Part shown: in pieces, positions 17,078 through 26,133 of the stretch
How positions within the stretch are numbered: position 1 is the first letter of the stretch
Layout: each line of letters opens with the position of its first letter
Assembly: GCA_947586055.1 (NCBI GenBank)
Contig: CANPXL010000013.1
Location: 1 to 64,000, forward strand
Length of the DNA stretch: 64,000 nt
Direction of reading: 5' to 3'
Source: an uncultured Acetatifactor sp.
Lineage (GTDB): Bacteria > Bacillota > Clostridia > Lachnospirales > Lachnospiraceae
Notes under the pieces: model-generated
What the model was told of the DNA's origin: nothing
The model's input: the letters and a program-made list of their open reading frames with translations, nothing else
Databases searched by the model: none
Translations under genes and position numbers: made by a program

Positions 17078-17610
17078 AGGTGGCCGCCCTCCAGCTGCTG
17101 GCGGTTCAAAAAAATTACGCGGAGCTTGAACGCACTCTGAAACAGCTGGACGGCAGTATGGACCAGATGTCCACGCAGCACTACAGCGCCAATCTCACCG
17201 TAAACGTCATTCTGCAGAACGCCGCCTCAAGAGCCGCCGATCTCGGCATCGACTTCCACGCTTCGGCGCCGCTGCCGGAGACGCTTAAGATCGACGTGAG
17301 CGACCTGTGCTCCCTGCTCATCAATATGCTGGACAATGCCCTGGAAGCGGCATCCGCGGCGGAAGGCGCAAGGGAGATCGACATCAGCATAAAGATCTCT
17401 CAGGGCTTTCTTGCCGTAAAATGCGAAAACACTTACTCCGGCCCTCTGACTGCGGACGAGAGCGGACAGCTGCAAAGCACAAAACCCGACCCGGAATACC
17501 ACGGCATCGGCATCGCGCAGATGCAGAACGTAGTAAAAAAATACAACGGCATGCTGGATATCTCCCACACCGACGAACGTTTTACCGTGGCGGCGGCGCT
17601 TGGCATATAG
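17077..17610 (+). pseudogene. GHKL (AgrC/NatK-like) sensor kinase, 5' half missing
   Basis: The 3' portion of a quorum-type GHKL kinase. It opens directly after where the His box should be (QVAALQLLAVQKNYAELERT), then has the N-box LLINMLDNALEAA and G-box HGIGIAQMQNVVKKYNG. The membrane sensor region and phospho-accepting His are absent. A GTG at 17080 is the first possible start, without a ribosome-binding site. It meets the hybrid kinase fragment head to head at 17077. Confidence 0.82.
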
Positions 17611-17827
17611 AGACAAAAAAGCGGCGCAGACAAGCGGTTTTCATTTTTTAACAAAAAATCGGTCTGATTTTCTTCCCCAAAAGTTACCAACATATTTTCT
17701 TTTCTCAGGGCCATAATAAGACCAAGATAAGTTGCAGCAGGCGCTTGAACTGATTTTTTCAGGATAAGTGCCCACGGCACTTGTCTTGAAGATAGAGAAA
17801 ATATACAAAGTATTGGAGGTGAAAAAA

Positions 17828-18028
17828 ATGACCGGTAACAGAAGTAATAAGGTAGAAGTGCCTGAAGCAAAGGCAGCAATGGACCGTTTCAAGACTGAGG
17901 TCGCATCCGAGCTGGGCGTGAACCTGAAGGAGGGTTACAACGGTGACCTTACCTCTCGTGAAGCTGGTTCCATCGGCGGTGAGATGGTTCGTCGTATGAT
18001 CAAAAAGCAGGAAGAGCAGATGAAGTAA
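17828..18028 (+). CDS. Alpha/beta-type small acid-soluble spore protein
   Basis: A 66-residue DNA-binding spore protein that coats and protects spore DNA. Both family signatures are present: KTEVASELGVNL (including the germination-protease cleavage region around TEVASE) and GDLTSREAGSIGGEMVRRMI. GGAGGTG precedes the ATG at 17828 by six bases. Expression is expected from SigG in the forespore, though I cannot assign a clean SigG promoter. A shared terminator follows. Confidence 0.95.
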   Translation: MTGNRSNKVEVPEAKAAMDRFKTEVASELGVNLKEGYNGDLTSREAGSIGGEMVRRMIKKQEEQMK

Positions 18029-18063
18029 GGCTCCCCGGGCTGAGAAATAAGAAAAACAAAGGC

Positions 18064-18097
18064 GGCGCGGCTTCCATAAAGAAGCCGTGTCGTTTTT
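18064..18097. terminator. Bidirectional terminator between spore protein and kinase genes
   Basis: Eleven-base arms GGCGCGGCTTC (18064-18074) and GAAGCCGTGTC (18081-18091) pair with wobbles. GTTTTT follows on the plus strand, and a T-rich run lies on the minus strand below 18064. It serves the convergent genes on both sides. Confidence 0.85.
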
Positions 18098-18116
18098 ATT
18101 TCCGCCTTCGCCCGCG

Positions 18117-18965
18117 TCATCCGTTTTTATAATTGCTCTCCCATACATTCCGCACACAGCTGACGCGTCGCCGCCGATATCCCTTTCTTCCCGGAAGCAC
18201 CGGACCGGCATGCGAGCCGGAAGCCAGAAGCGCCTGCGTCACCTCCTGCATATCAGAGAGACGATCTTCCGGCGCCGGCGCGACGCAGGCTGCGATTACC
18301 CGCTCCAGTCCGCCGGAGACGTTTTCTCCCGCCATTTTCTCCAGGAGCTTCCCCAGCCCGTACACGTCGCTGGCAGGCGAAAGGACGCCGCCTTCCCTCA
18401 GCTGTTCCGGGGCCGCAAAGCCCGGCGTCCCCGCTCTGCTCTCATCGGGACAGCGCAGCGGGCAGGCGCAGCCCATGTCCAGAAGCCTGACTCTGCCGTC
18501 CTGCCGGATCATGACGTTTGCCGGCTTCAGATCCCTGTACAGCAAAGGCTCGGGGAGCTGATGAAGAAAACGAAGCCCCTGGGCCAGCTCCATTCCCACC
18601 CGGAGCGTCTGTCCGACGGAAAATCCGCCTCTATGCTGCAGATGCCGCTCCAGACTTAAGCCGCAGATATACTCCATGAGAAGGCAGGTTCTCTCTCCCG
18701 CCTCCCACAGTGCGTAAAATTCCGGAAAAAGCGGATGGGCAGCGGCGGCCAGCATTTTGCTCTCCCTGCGGGCCAGTTCCTTCTGTCGCGAAACCTTACA
18801 GGCGGCGCTTTTTCCCGTTCTGTTCTCCGTCGCAAGATAAACCTCGCAGAAAGCGCCCTGTCCGATGCGCCGCCCTGCCCGCCATCCGTATCCGGAAAGC
18901 AGATCCGCAATATCGCCAGGTACCTTTTCCATACAGGGTGCCCCGCTGTTTTCCATCATAGTCAT
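18117..18965 (-). CDS. Hanks-type Ser/Thr protein kinase
   Basis: A soluble kinase of about 282 residues with no membrane segment or PASTA repeats. The glycine loop is IGQGAFCEVYLA, the ATP Lys is in AACKVSRQ, the catalytic loop is YRDLKPANVM, and GTPGFAAPEQL serves as the APE motif. The DFG motif reads DMG (LLDMGCA). All catalytic residues are kept, so activity is likely. The start at 18965 has AAAAGGA upstream; earlier in-frame sequence is intergenic repeat. The degenerate phosphatase lies just upstream on the same strand, suggesting a signalling pair. Confidence 0.87.
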   Translation of the reverse strand: MTMMENSGAPCMEKVPGDIADLLSGYGWRAGRRIGQGAFCEVYLATENRTGKSAACKVSRQKELARRESKMLAAAAHPLFPEFYALWEAGERTCLLMEYICGLSLERHLQHRGGFSVGQTLRVGMELAQGLRFLHQLPEPLLYRDLKPANVMIRQDGRVRLLDMGCACPLRCPDESRAGTPGFAAPEQLREGGVLSPASDVYGLGKLLEKMAGENVSGGLERVIAACVAPAPEDRLSDMQEVTQALLASGSHAGPVLPGRKGYRRRRVSCVRNVWESNYKNG

Positions 18966-19000
18966 ACCGTCCTTTTTTATTTTGATTTTTTGGGGTGACA

Positions 19001-19048
19001 GTTTGGCCCGCGCCATTCGCAAAGCCGCGCTGACGCGCGATCCGTCCC
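19001..19048. repeat. End fragment of the dispersed palindromic element
   Basis: About 45 bases match one end of the repeats at 35295 and 37571 (shared core GCCCGCGCCATTCGC then AAAGCCGCGCTGACGCGC), then similarity stops. The fragment lies between the phosphatase stop and the kinase start. Confidence 0.7.
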
Positions 19049-19071
19049 CCGACATATCCCTGCAAAAAAAT

Positions 19072-19755
19072 TCAGGGCCCAGACAGCACGATTCCGGCCG
19101 CCATGTCCCGTCCGCCCAGCGTCTCGCAGCGCTGTCCCAGCTCGTAAAGACGCCGCCGGATCCTGCTTTCGTCTTCCAGCTCGTCCACATACAGACATTC
19201 CCTGATATCGCTGTCCGCAAGAAACCGGCAGAATGTGTCCGTCGCCAGTAAAATTCCCACATCCCGCTGCAGAATGCCCTGACGCATCCCGGGAAGGCCC
19301 GCGGCGGACGTCCCTTTTTCCGTTACGTCCGAAAGGCACCGCACGCTTCCCCGTCCCATATCCCTGTTCAGCAGAAAAATCTTCTGCCCGCCTCTGGAAA
19401 AAAGGAGAAAACAGTCGTCCACGCAGAAAATGCCGGATACGGGCTGGCGGTTTTTCCCCCGCGTCAGTCCGCCGGCCTCCAGTTCTTCGTCCAGACGGCC
19501 CAGCCGGCTTTTCATATCCCGTTCCAGAACGGAAATCGACCGCTCCGGGTCACGGGCGAGACGCCGAAAGGGAAGTCCGCGGAACCACCTCAAAAGCTGT
19601 CCGGTCAGATAAGCGCCGGCTCTCCCCTGAGATTCGTTCCCGCCGGCGCACAGCGCCAGAAAACAGAACGGAACCTTCCGGTAACAATAATGCTGAAGCA
19701 GCAGCGCGCTGTGATTTTCCGCGCCCTGCCAGTAAGAAACTGCTGTGAGATTCAT
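19072..19755 (-). CDS. Degenerate PP2C-like protein
   Basis: A 227-residue protein whose layout resembles PP2C phosphatases: CFLALCAGGNESQGRAGAYLT aligns with the usual ADGMGG motif, GIFCVDDCFLLFSRGG with the second strand pair, VGILLATDTFCRFL with the third and LGGRDMAAGIVL with the last. The first metal-binding Asp (of DGMGG) is missing, while a late TD and RDM remain. It may be an inactive regulatory relative. It is upstream of the kinase in the same direction. The family call is by pattern only and could be wrong. Confidence 0.55.
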   Translation of the reverse strand: MNLTAVSYWQGAENHSALLLQHYCYRKVPFCFLALCAGGNESQGRAGAYLTGQLLRWFRGLPFRRLARDPERSISVLERDMKSRLGRLDEELEAGGLTRGKNRQPVSGIFCVDDCFLLFSRGGQKIFLLNRDMGRGSVRCLSDVTEKGTSAAGLPGMRQGILQRDVGILLATDTFCRFLADSDIRECLYVDELEDESRIRRRLYELGQRCETLGGRDMAAGIVLSGP

Positions 19756-19806
19756 GGAAACGCCTTCCTGGCGGGGCGGATACGCACAGCGCATCCGCCC
19801 GCCGGA

Positions 19807-20874
19807 TCAGTGATGAAAGATGTTGACAATGTCGTTAAAGAAGATCAGAACCATCAAGACCATAAAAAACATCATGCCCGCGAAATGAACCATTCCTTCT
19901 TTTTCCGGCGGGATCGGTTTTCTGCGGATGACCTCCACCAGAAGAAATACCAGCCTGCCGCCGTCCAGCGCGGGGATGGGAAGCAGGTTCAGAATACCGA
20001 GATTTACCGAAAGCATCAGGGTGATATTGAGCATGCTGAGAACAACGCTCTTCCAGCCGTAATCTTTGGCCTGTTCATAGGTTTTTCCCACCACGTTCAC
20101 CGCGATCCCCACCGGGCCCGCCACATCCTGTCTGCTCACCCGGCCGGTAAACAGCATCCCCAGACTCTTGTACGTTGCCTTCACGGAATATCGCATCTCA
20201 TACCAGGCATATTGAAACGTCCGCAGCCCCTTGGGTTCCACGAACTCTCCGTTGGCAACCCCCAGCAGATAGGTTCCGGAGGTCTCGTCGTACCGGGGAG
20301 TGACCGTCGCCGTATGCCGTTTCCCGTCTCTCTCATAGACCACCGTAAGGTCGCCGCCCCGGTAGGAGGCCATCATATAAAGGGAGATCTCCTGGTACAG
20401 GCACATCTTTTCGCCGTTTATGGAGAGGATCCGGTCGCCGTCCTGAAGGCCCGCCTCCGCCGCGCCGCCGCCCTCCAGCACCTGTGTCGCAACAGGATCC
20501 CGAATGGCGATCTCCTCAGACATATTGACCATGATAAAGGCAATGACAAACGCGAGAATAAAATTGAAAAGGGGACCTGCCACCACCGTGGAGATCCTGC
20601 CCCATACGGGCGCTTTCAGAAAAGAGCCCTCTCCGGGTTCTCCGTCCTTCTCCGCAAGTCCGTCCTCCCCCTCAAACATGCAGGCTCCGCCGATGGGGAA
20701 CAGTTTCAGGGAATATTTCGTCTCCTTCTTTTTCACCGACACAAGAGTAGGGCCCATACCCACAGAAAATTCCACCACGTGAATCCCGTTGGCCTTCGCC
20801 AACAGAAAATGACCGAACTCATGGGCAATCACCACCACGCCGAATATCAAAATGAACCAAAGCAACGTCACCAT
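19807..20874 (-). CDS. rseP: RIP metalloprotease RseP
   Basis: Site-2 type intramembrane zinc protease of 355 residues. HEFGH lies near residue 18, a PDZ domain spans about 115-200, and the second metal-binding motif is LLPIPALDGGR. It cleaves membrane-bound regulators such as anti-sigma factors. The start at 20874 has AGGAAGGA upstream and overlaps the dxr stop by seven bases; the longer frame to 20901 has no ribosome-binding site. It may process the anti-sigma candidate at 2808, which is only an inference. Confidence 0.95.
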   Translation of the reverse strand: MVTLLWFILIFGVVVIAHEFGHFLLAKANGIHVVEFSVGMGPTLVSVKKKETKYSLKLFPIGGACMFEGEDGLAEKDGEPGEGSFLKAPVWGRISTVVAGPLFNFILAFVIAFIMVNMSEEIAIRDPVATQVLEGGGAAEAGLQDGDRILSINGEKMCLYQEISLYMMASYRGGDLTVVYERDGKRHTATVTPRYDETSGTYLLGVANGEFVEPKGLRTFQYAWYEMRYSVKATYKSLGMLFTGRVSRQDVAGPVGIAVNVVGKTYEQAKDYGWKSVVLSMLNITLMLSVNLGILNLLPIPALDGGRLVFLLVEVIRRKPIPPEKEGMVHFAGMMFFMVLMVLIFFNDIVNIFHH

Positions 20875-22043
20875 CCGCAATTTATCCTTCCTGCAATCCA
20901 TGCATAGGTCTGGCGTTCCGTCTCCAGGATCTGCTCCACTGTGGGATTTTCGATGACGGTATGCCGCTCCATGGCGCTCTCGATCAGCTCCGGGATCTGC
21001 AGATACGAGATCTTTCTGTCCAGGAAAAGCGCCACGGCCTTTTCATTGGCCGCGTTGAACACGGTGGGCATGCTGCCGCCCTGTCCCGCCGCCCGGTAAG
21101 CCAGTTTCAGTCCCGGAAACGTTTTCGTGTCCGGTTTCTCAAAAGTCAGTGTTCCCAGTTCAAAGAGATCCATGCGGCTGCCGCCCATGGGCCTGCGGTC
21201 CGGGTAAAACAGCGCGTATTGAATGGGAAGCTTCATATCCGGCAGCCCCATCTGGCCGATGACGGCGCCGTCCACAAACTGAACGGCGGAGTGGAGAATA
21301 CTCTGCGGATGCACAACCACCTGGATCCTGTCGGGTTCCACGCCGAACAGCCACCCTGCCTCCATCACTTCCAGCCCTTTGTTCACCAGCGTGGACGAAT
21401 CCACGGTGATCTTGCGGCCCATGGACCAGTTCGGATGCTTCAGGGCGTCCTCCACCTGTATTTCCGCAAGCTGCCGTCTTGTCCTGCCCCGGAAGGGCCC
21501 GCCGGAAGCTGTCAGAAGGATCTTTTCGATCCTGTGGGCCGGCTCGCCGTTCAGCGACTGGAAGATGGCGCTGTGTTCGCTGTCCACAGGCAGAATGGAC
21601 ACGCCCTTTTTTGCGGCGAGGGGCATGATGAGATGTCCCGCGGTCACAAGCGTCTCCTTATTGGCCAGCGCGATGTCCTTGCCCGCTTCGATGGCGGCGA
21701 TGGTGGGTCTAATGCCAATCATGCCCACAACGGCTGTCACCAATACGGAAATTTCCGGCAGCGCCGCAATCTCCAGAAGCCCTTCCATGCCGGATACCAC
21801 CTTCACGTCCAGATCGGATACCCTCGTCTTCAGATCGCGCGCCGCCTCGGGCGACCACATTCCCGCTACCTTCGGCCGGAACATGCGGATCTGGGCTTCC
21901 AGCTTTTCCACGCTGCTTCCCGCCGCAAGCGCGGCCACCTTCAGTTCCGGGTTGCTGCGGACGACCTCCAGAGTCTGGGTCCCGATGGAACCGGTAGACC
22001 CCAATATCGCTATGGTTTTTTCATGATGCGCTGCTTCCTTCAT
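20868..22043 (-). CDS. dxr: 1-deoxy-D-xylulose 5-phosphate reductoisomerase
   Basis: Second enzyme of the non-mevalonate isoprenoid pathway, converting DXP to MEP with NADPH. Length is 391 residues, normal. The nucleotide motif is GSTGSIG (15-21), and metal/substrate sites are in PVDSEHSAIFQ, TASGGPFR, HPNWSMG and NKGLEVMEA. GGAGAAACAGG precedes the start. It is in the cdsA-dxr-rseP series. Confidence 0.97.
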   Translation of the reverse strand: MKEAAHHEKTIAILGSTGSIGTQTLEVVRSNPELKVAALAAGSSVEKLEAQIRMFRPKVAGMWSPEAARDLKTRVSDLDVKVVSGMEGLLEIAALPEISVLVTAVVGMIGIRPTIAAIEAGKDIALANKETLVTAGHLIMPLAAKKGVSILPVDSEHSAIFQSLNGEPAHRIEKILLTASGGPFRGRTRRQLAEIQVEDALKHPNWSMGRKITVDSSTLVNKGLEVMEAGWLFGVEPDRIQVVVHPQSILHSAVQFVDGAVIGQMGLPDMKLPIQYALFYPDRRPMGGSRMDLFELGTLTFEKPDTKTFPGLKLAYRAAGQGGSMPTVFNAANEKAVALFLDRKISYLQIPELIESAMERHTVIENPTVEQILETERQTYAWIAGRINCGW

Positions 22044-22096
22044 CCTGTTTCTCCGCCCTTACGCCGCTCCGTCTCCCGGTTTTCTCCGTCCGCCCG

Positions 22097-22924
22097 CTAT
22101 GAGACGGGCAGCAGATATACTGTCAGGAAATAAATCATAGGAGCCGTTACGATCACACTGTCAAAACGGTCCATGATTCCCCCGTGCCCCGGGATCAGTT
22201 TTCCGTAATCCTTGATATTGTTGTTCCGCTTGATGGCGGAAGCCGCAAGGTCTCCCACCATGCTCATCACCGCTCCGGCGCCGCAGATCGCGGCGATCTG
22301 CCAGCTCACGGCCCGGGCCTCCATCGCCTTTTCCACAAAAAAATGACCGTACAGCCAGCCGAGCAGCGCAGCGCCCAAAACGCCGCCGATACAGCCCTCC
22401 AGAGATTTCTTTGGACTGAGCACCGGAAAGATCTTTTTCCTGCCGATCAGCATCCCCGTCACATAAGCGCAGGTGTCGCAGCCCCAGGAGCTGATCAGGA
22501 TCAGCCAGACCGTAAAGATGCCATAGCCGCTTTCCCTTGTCAGATACAAAAAAGACAGCATGACGGGCGCATAGAGGAACGCGAACACAACCGCCGACAC
22601 CTGCTCCCAGCGGTATCTGGGAAACGCCGCCACATACGCCAGCATCTCCAGAAGGAACAAGCCCACGACACACAAAAAGAGCAGGCCGGGATCCCTGGAA
22701 AAATACAGACACAGATAGTAGGCGGTAACGCCCGCCATTCCCAGCAGCTCCGGCAAATTCGTTTTTTTCTCGTCGTCGGCGGCTTTCAGGGCTCTGGTCA
22801 GTTCCCGGAGCGCCACAAGCGAGATCAGCCATAGAATCAGCGCAAGGGGAATCCCTCCAAAGCTCAGCGCCGCAAGCGCTATAATCACCAGCACGATTCC
22901 GCTGGCCAGTCTTGTCAGGAACAT
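22097..22924 (-). CDS. cdsA: Phosphatidate cytidylyltransferase
   Basis: A 275-residue membrane enzyme making CDP-diacylglycerol for phospholipid synthesis. It has about seven hydrophobic segments and the C-terminal CdsA signature (SAIKRNNNIKDYGKLIPGHG, then GIMDRFDS). AAAGGAGG precedes the ATG, which directly follows uppS. It supplies the PgsA substrate made use of at 38523. Confidence 0.96.
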   Translation of the reverse strand: MFLTRLASGIVLVIIALAALSFGGIPLALILWLISLVALRELTRALKAADDEKKTNLPELLGMAGVTAYYLCLYFSRDPGLLFLCVVGLFLLEMLAYVAAFPRYRWEQVSAVVFAFLYAPVMLSFLYLTRESGYGIFTVWLILISSWGCDTCAYVTGMLIGRKKIFPVLSPKKSLEGCIGGVLGAALLGWLYGHFFVEKAMEARAVSWQIAAICGAGAVMSMVGDLAASAIKRNNNIKDYGKLIPGHGGIMDRFDSVIVTAPMIYFLTVYLLPVS

Positions 22925-22928
22925 TACG

Positions 22929-23648
22929 TTATTCCTCCTTTAAGCCGCCGTATTTTCTGTCTCTACGATTATATGCTTCGACGGCTTTTATCAATTCGTC
23001 ACGGGTAAAATCAGGCCACGCAACCGGCGTAAAGTAAAACTCCGTATAGGCAAGCTGCCAGAGAAGAAAATTGGAAATCCTCTGCTCGTTGCAGGTGCGG
23101 ATCAGCAGATCCGGATCCGGTATTCCCGCCGTATCCAGAAGACCGCTTACGGTATCCGCATTCACCTCCTCCGGAAGAACCTGTCCCGCCGCCGCCTGCG
23201 CGGCCAGCGTTTTCGCGGCTCTTACGATCTCGTCCCTGCCGCCGTAATTGATGGCGATCTGAAAATGAAGACCGTCGTTATCCTTTGTGGCTTCCTCCAG
23301 TTCCCCTATCCTTTCCCGGATATCCGGGTCCAGCCGGGATTTATCGCCCAGAACCCGCACGCACATGCGGTTCTTTTCCGCCGTTTTCAGGCAGTTCTTC
23401 ATATAGTCCCGCAATAGCTTCATCAGGGCGTCCACCTCGTCTTTGGGGCGGTTCCAGTTCTCCGTGGAGAAAGCGTAGACCGTCAGGTAGCGGATTCCCA
23501 TTTTATAGGCTTCCTCGCAGATAACCTCAACCGTCTTCGCCCCCTGGACATGCCCGTAATTGCGCGGCATATGTCTCGCTTTGGCCCACCGGCCGTTTCC
23601 GTCCAGAATAATGGCCACATGTCTGGGCATTATCAGCTCTTCGCTCAT
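22929..23648 (-). CDS. uppS: Undecaprenyl diphosphate synthase
   Basis: A cis-prenyltransferase of 239 residues making the C55 lipid carrier for cell-wall synthesis. The diphosphate-binding motif is MDGNGRWA-like (IILDGNGRWAKAR), followed by FSTENWNRP and the C-terminal RTCNEQRISNFLLWQ, where Asn replaces the more common Gly. GAGAGG lies nine bases before the ATG at 23648; an ATG at 23657 is an alternative. Confidence 0.95.
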   Translation of the reverse strand: MSEELIMPRHVAIILDGNGRWAKARHMPRNYGHVQGAKTVEVICEEAYKMGIRYLTVYAFSTENWNRPKDEVDALMKLLRDYMKNCLKTAEKNRMCVRVLGDKSRLDPDIRERIGELEEATKDNDGLHFQIAINYGGRDEIVRAAKTLAAQAAAGQVLPEEVNADTVSGLLDTAGIPDPDLLIRTCNEQRISNFLLWQLAYTEFYFTPVAWPDFTRDELIKAVEAYNRRDRKYGGLKEE

Positions 23649-23739
23649 ATTCGGCATCCTCTCGATCCCGCCGGCAGACCGGGGGAGCGGAAATTTCTCC
23701 GCTCCCCCGGTGCGGGCGTCCTTCTTTTTCCCGCCGTCT

Positions 23740-24291
23740 TTATACCGTCATGATCTCTTTTGATTTCGTTTCCATCAGGGCGTCGATATCCTTGATATAC
23801 CTGTCCGTAATCTTCTGCAGCTGTTCCTCCAGCTGTTTGATCTCATCCTCGGAAACCTCCGTTTTCGCCAGCTTCTTAAACGCTTCGTTTCCGTCGCGGC
23901 GGATATTGCGGATCGCCACCTTGGCGTCTTCCGCTTTCTTCTTTACGTCCTTTACAAGGTCTTTTCTCCGCTCCTGCGTCAGTTCCGGAAACACCAGCCG
24001 GATCACGTTCCCGTCATTGGAGGGGTTGATCCCCACATCCGAAGTCTGAATCGCCTTCTCGATCTCTTTGATCAGGGACTTCTCCCAGGGTGCGATCTGT
24101 ATTACGCGCGCTTCCGGGACGGTGACGTTGCCCACCTGCTGAATGGGCGTCGGCGTCCCGTAATAATTGACCCGGATCCTGTCAAGGACGTGGGGATTTG
24201 CCCTTCCCGCGCGGACGGAAGCATAATCCGTCTCCAGAAAATCCACGGTTTTTTTCATCCTGTCGTCATACTGCTGTAATCTGGCATCCAT
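23740..24291 (-). CDS. frr: Ribosome recycling factor
   Basis: A 183-residue factor that with EF-G splits post-termination ribosomes. It starts MDARLQQYDDRM and shows RAGRANPHVLDRIRVNYYG and PPLTQERR-like FPELTQERRKDLVK. GGGAGG sets the start at 24291. It is 20 bases after pyrH, the usual pair. Confidence 0.97.
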   Translation of the reverse strand: MDARLQQYDDRMKKTVDFLETDYASVRAGRANPHVLDRIRVNYYGTPTPIQQVGNVTVPEARVIQIAPWEKSLIKEIEKAIQTSDVGINPSNDGNVIRLVFPELTQERRKDLVKDVKKKAEDAKVAIRNIRRDGNEAFKKLAKTEVSEDEIKQLEEQLQKITDRYIKDIDALMETKSKEIMTV

Positions 24292-24311
24292 ATTTTTCCT
24301 CCCTCTCTGTT

Positions 24312-25007
24312 TTACACGGTAACCCTGGTACCGTTGAATCCGCCTTTCAGCGCGTTGACAATACTGTTCTCCCCTTCCAGCCCGAACACCCACATAGGCA
24401 TCCTGTTGTCTCTGGCAAGAATAGAGGCGGTCATATCCACAACCTGCAGATTTTTGGAGATGACCTCATCGATCGTAACCTCGTCATACTTCCTTGCCGC
24501 CGGGTTTTTGTTGGGATCGTCATCGTACACACCATCGATGGATTTTGCCAGCAGGATCACATCCGCTTCCACCTCGACGGCTCTCAGCACCACGCCCGTG
24601 TCGGTGGAAAAATAGGGATGTCCCGTACCTCCCGCGAAAAAAACAACCTGTCCTTCCTCAAAGTACCTGTTTGCCAGGTCCTTGGAAAAAAGTTCGGTGA
24701 AGGATCCGCACGCAAAGGGCGTAAGGATGCTGGTCTTCATCCCCACCGACCGAAAAATCTCCGATACATAGATACAGTTCATGACGGTGGCCAGCATACC
24801 GATCTGGTCCGCCTTCGTGCGGTCGATGTTCTCGCTGGTGCGGCCGCGCCAGAAATTGCCGCCTCCGATCACAATGCCCGTCTGAAAACCGTCCTCCGAC
24901 AGTTCCCTGACCTGCAGCGCTACCTTCCGGACGGTCGTCTCGTCAAATCCGGTCTTCTTCTCTCCCGCCAGTGCCTCGCCGCTGAGCTTCAACAGAATTC
25001 TCTGCAT
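24312..25007 (-). CDS. pyrH: UMP kinase
   Basis: Amino-acid-kinase-fold enzyme of 231 residues phosphorylating UMP. LKLSGEAL (6-13), IGGGNFWRG and STDTGVVLRAVE, then AKSIDGVYDDDP, are diagnostic. Its ATG overlaps the TAA of the bactofilin gene (TAATG), indicating translational coupling. Confidence 0.97.
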   Translation of the reverse strand: MQRILLKLSGEALAGEKKTGFDETTVRKVALQVRELSEDGFQTGIVIGGGNFWRGRTSENIDRTKADQIGMLATVMNCIYVSEIFRSVGMKTSILTPFACGSFTELFSKDLANRYFEEGQVVFFAGGTGHPYFSTDTGVVLRAVEVEADVILLAKSIDGVYDDDPNKNPAARKYDEVTIDEVISKNLQVVDMTASILARDNRMPMWVFGLEGENSIVNALKGGFNGTRVTV

Positions 25008-26131
25008 TATTTCGCCCTGCCCTTCCGCTCCACGACATCGGGCTTGTACTCGTCAAAGAACGAAGTGGGGCTTACGTCCGCATAGCACTGAGAGCACATT
25101 CCTTCGATGACGGCTCCGTTATTGATCTGGACGGACTTGGACTTGATGTTGCCCATCACAATGGCGGAAGCATCCAGGATCACGGGGCCGCGCACATCGA
25201 TATCGCCCTTTACGGCTCCCGCGATAGCCGCGCTCGCAGCGCTGATATTGCCGATGACCACAGAACTTGCGCCGATCTTAACCGCGCCCTCGCTGTTGAT
25301 TTCTCCGTTGATCTTCGCGCTCTCCGCGTAAACCTCCGCCGCCTTGGAATTGCCGTTGATATGTCCGGTAATGTTCAGTTTCCCGTAAGCGTCTATATTT
25401 CCGTTCACGGTACCGGTCACATCGATGGAACCCTCCGTAAAGATGTCGCCCGTGATGCTCATTCCCTCCGTGATAACGCTTGTCTCGTCCACTGCAATTC
25501 TCTCTGTGCTGCTCTCCATGATGTTTTCTGCTCCTTTCCTTTCCTCCGTCCGGTCCTTTTCCTCAACCGTATCTGTCTCTTCCAGCGTCTGCGTCAGTTC
25601 CGTCTCTCCCAGCTCTTCCGGCGTCTGCGTCAGTTCCAGCGCTTCCGTCTCTTCCGCCGTCTGCGTCAGTTCCGCCTCTTGCGGGATTTCCGGCGTTTCC
25701 GCCTCTTCTGCCTGCGTCAGTTCCCACGCTTCCGCAGAAGCCGTCATTTCCGACGCTTCCGACGAGACATCTGCCGGCGGGGCTTCTTCCGGTTCGCTTT
25801 GGAACGGCTCCTGTTCCTCCCCGGACATTTCCTCCGGGAGTTCTTCCCCGGTCTCCCGTATCTCCTCCGGTTCCTTCTTTTCTTCCTCCTGCAGTCCGGT
25901 CTCGTCAACCTTGTCCAGCATCTGTGCAAGAAGCTCTTCCATCAGAGGATCTCCCGGCGTTGACAGGCCGTCGTAATCCGCGGGCGTTTCATCCGCAGCC
26001 GCGGCCGCTTCCTGCCGTTCCTCCGTCTCCGCTGCGGCCGCTTCCTTTTCTTTTTTCAGCCGCTCGTCCTCGGTTTTCAGTTCGTTCACTGCCTGCGACA
26101 GATCCTCTTTTAAATCAGAGAAAAAACCCAT
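25007..26131 (-). CDS. Bactofilin with long acidic repeat region
   Basis: A 374-residue polymer-forming cytoskeletal protein. Residues 1-20 hold an amphipathic GFFSDLKEDLSQAV helix, about 25-210 are a Glu-rich disordered region with repeats of the ELTQTxEE type, and about 215-340 are the beta-helical bactofilin domain (GDIFTEGSIDVTGTVNGN onward, repeated). A CxxC lies near the end (MCSQCYA). Bactofilins scaffold envelope enzymes; here the upstream overlapping gene is a polysaccharide deacetylase. GGAGGT nine bases upstream favours ATG at 26131 over GTG at 26137. Confidence 0.9.
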   Translation of the reverse strand: MGFFSDLKEDLSQAVNELKTEDERLKKEKEAAAAETEERQEAAAAADETPADYDGLSTPGDPLMEELLAQMLDKVDETGLQEEEKKEPEEIRETGEELPEEMSGEEQEPFQSEPEEAPPADVSSEASEMTASAEAWELTQAEEAETPEIPQEAELTQTAEETEALELTQTPEELGETELTQTLEETDTVEEKDRTEERKGAENIMESSTERIAVDETSVITEGMSITGDIFTEGSIDVTGTVNGNIDAYGKLNITGHINGNSKAAEVYAESAKINGEINSEGAVKIGASSVVIGNISAASAAIAGAVKGDIDVRGPVILDASAIVMGNIKSKSVQINNGAVIEGMCSQCYADVSPTSFFDEYKPDVVERKGRAK

Positions 26132-26133
26132 AC

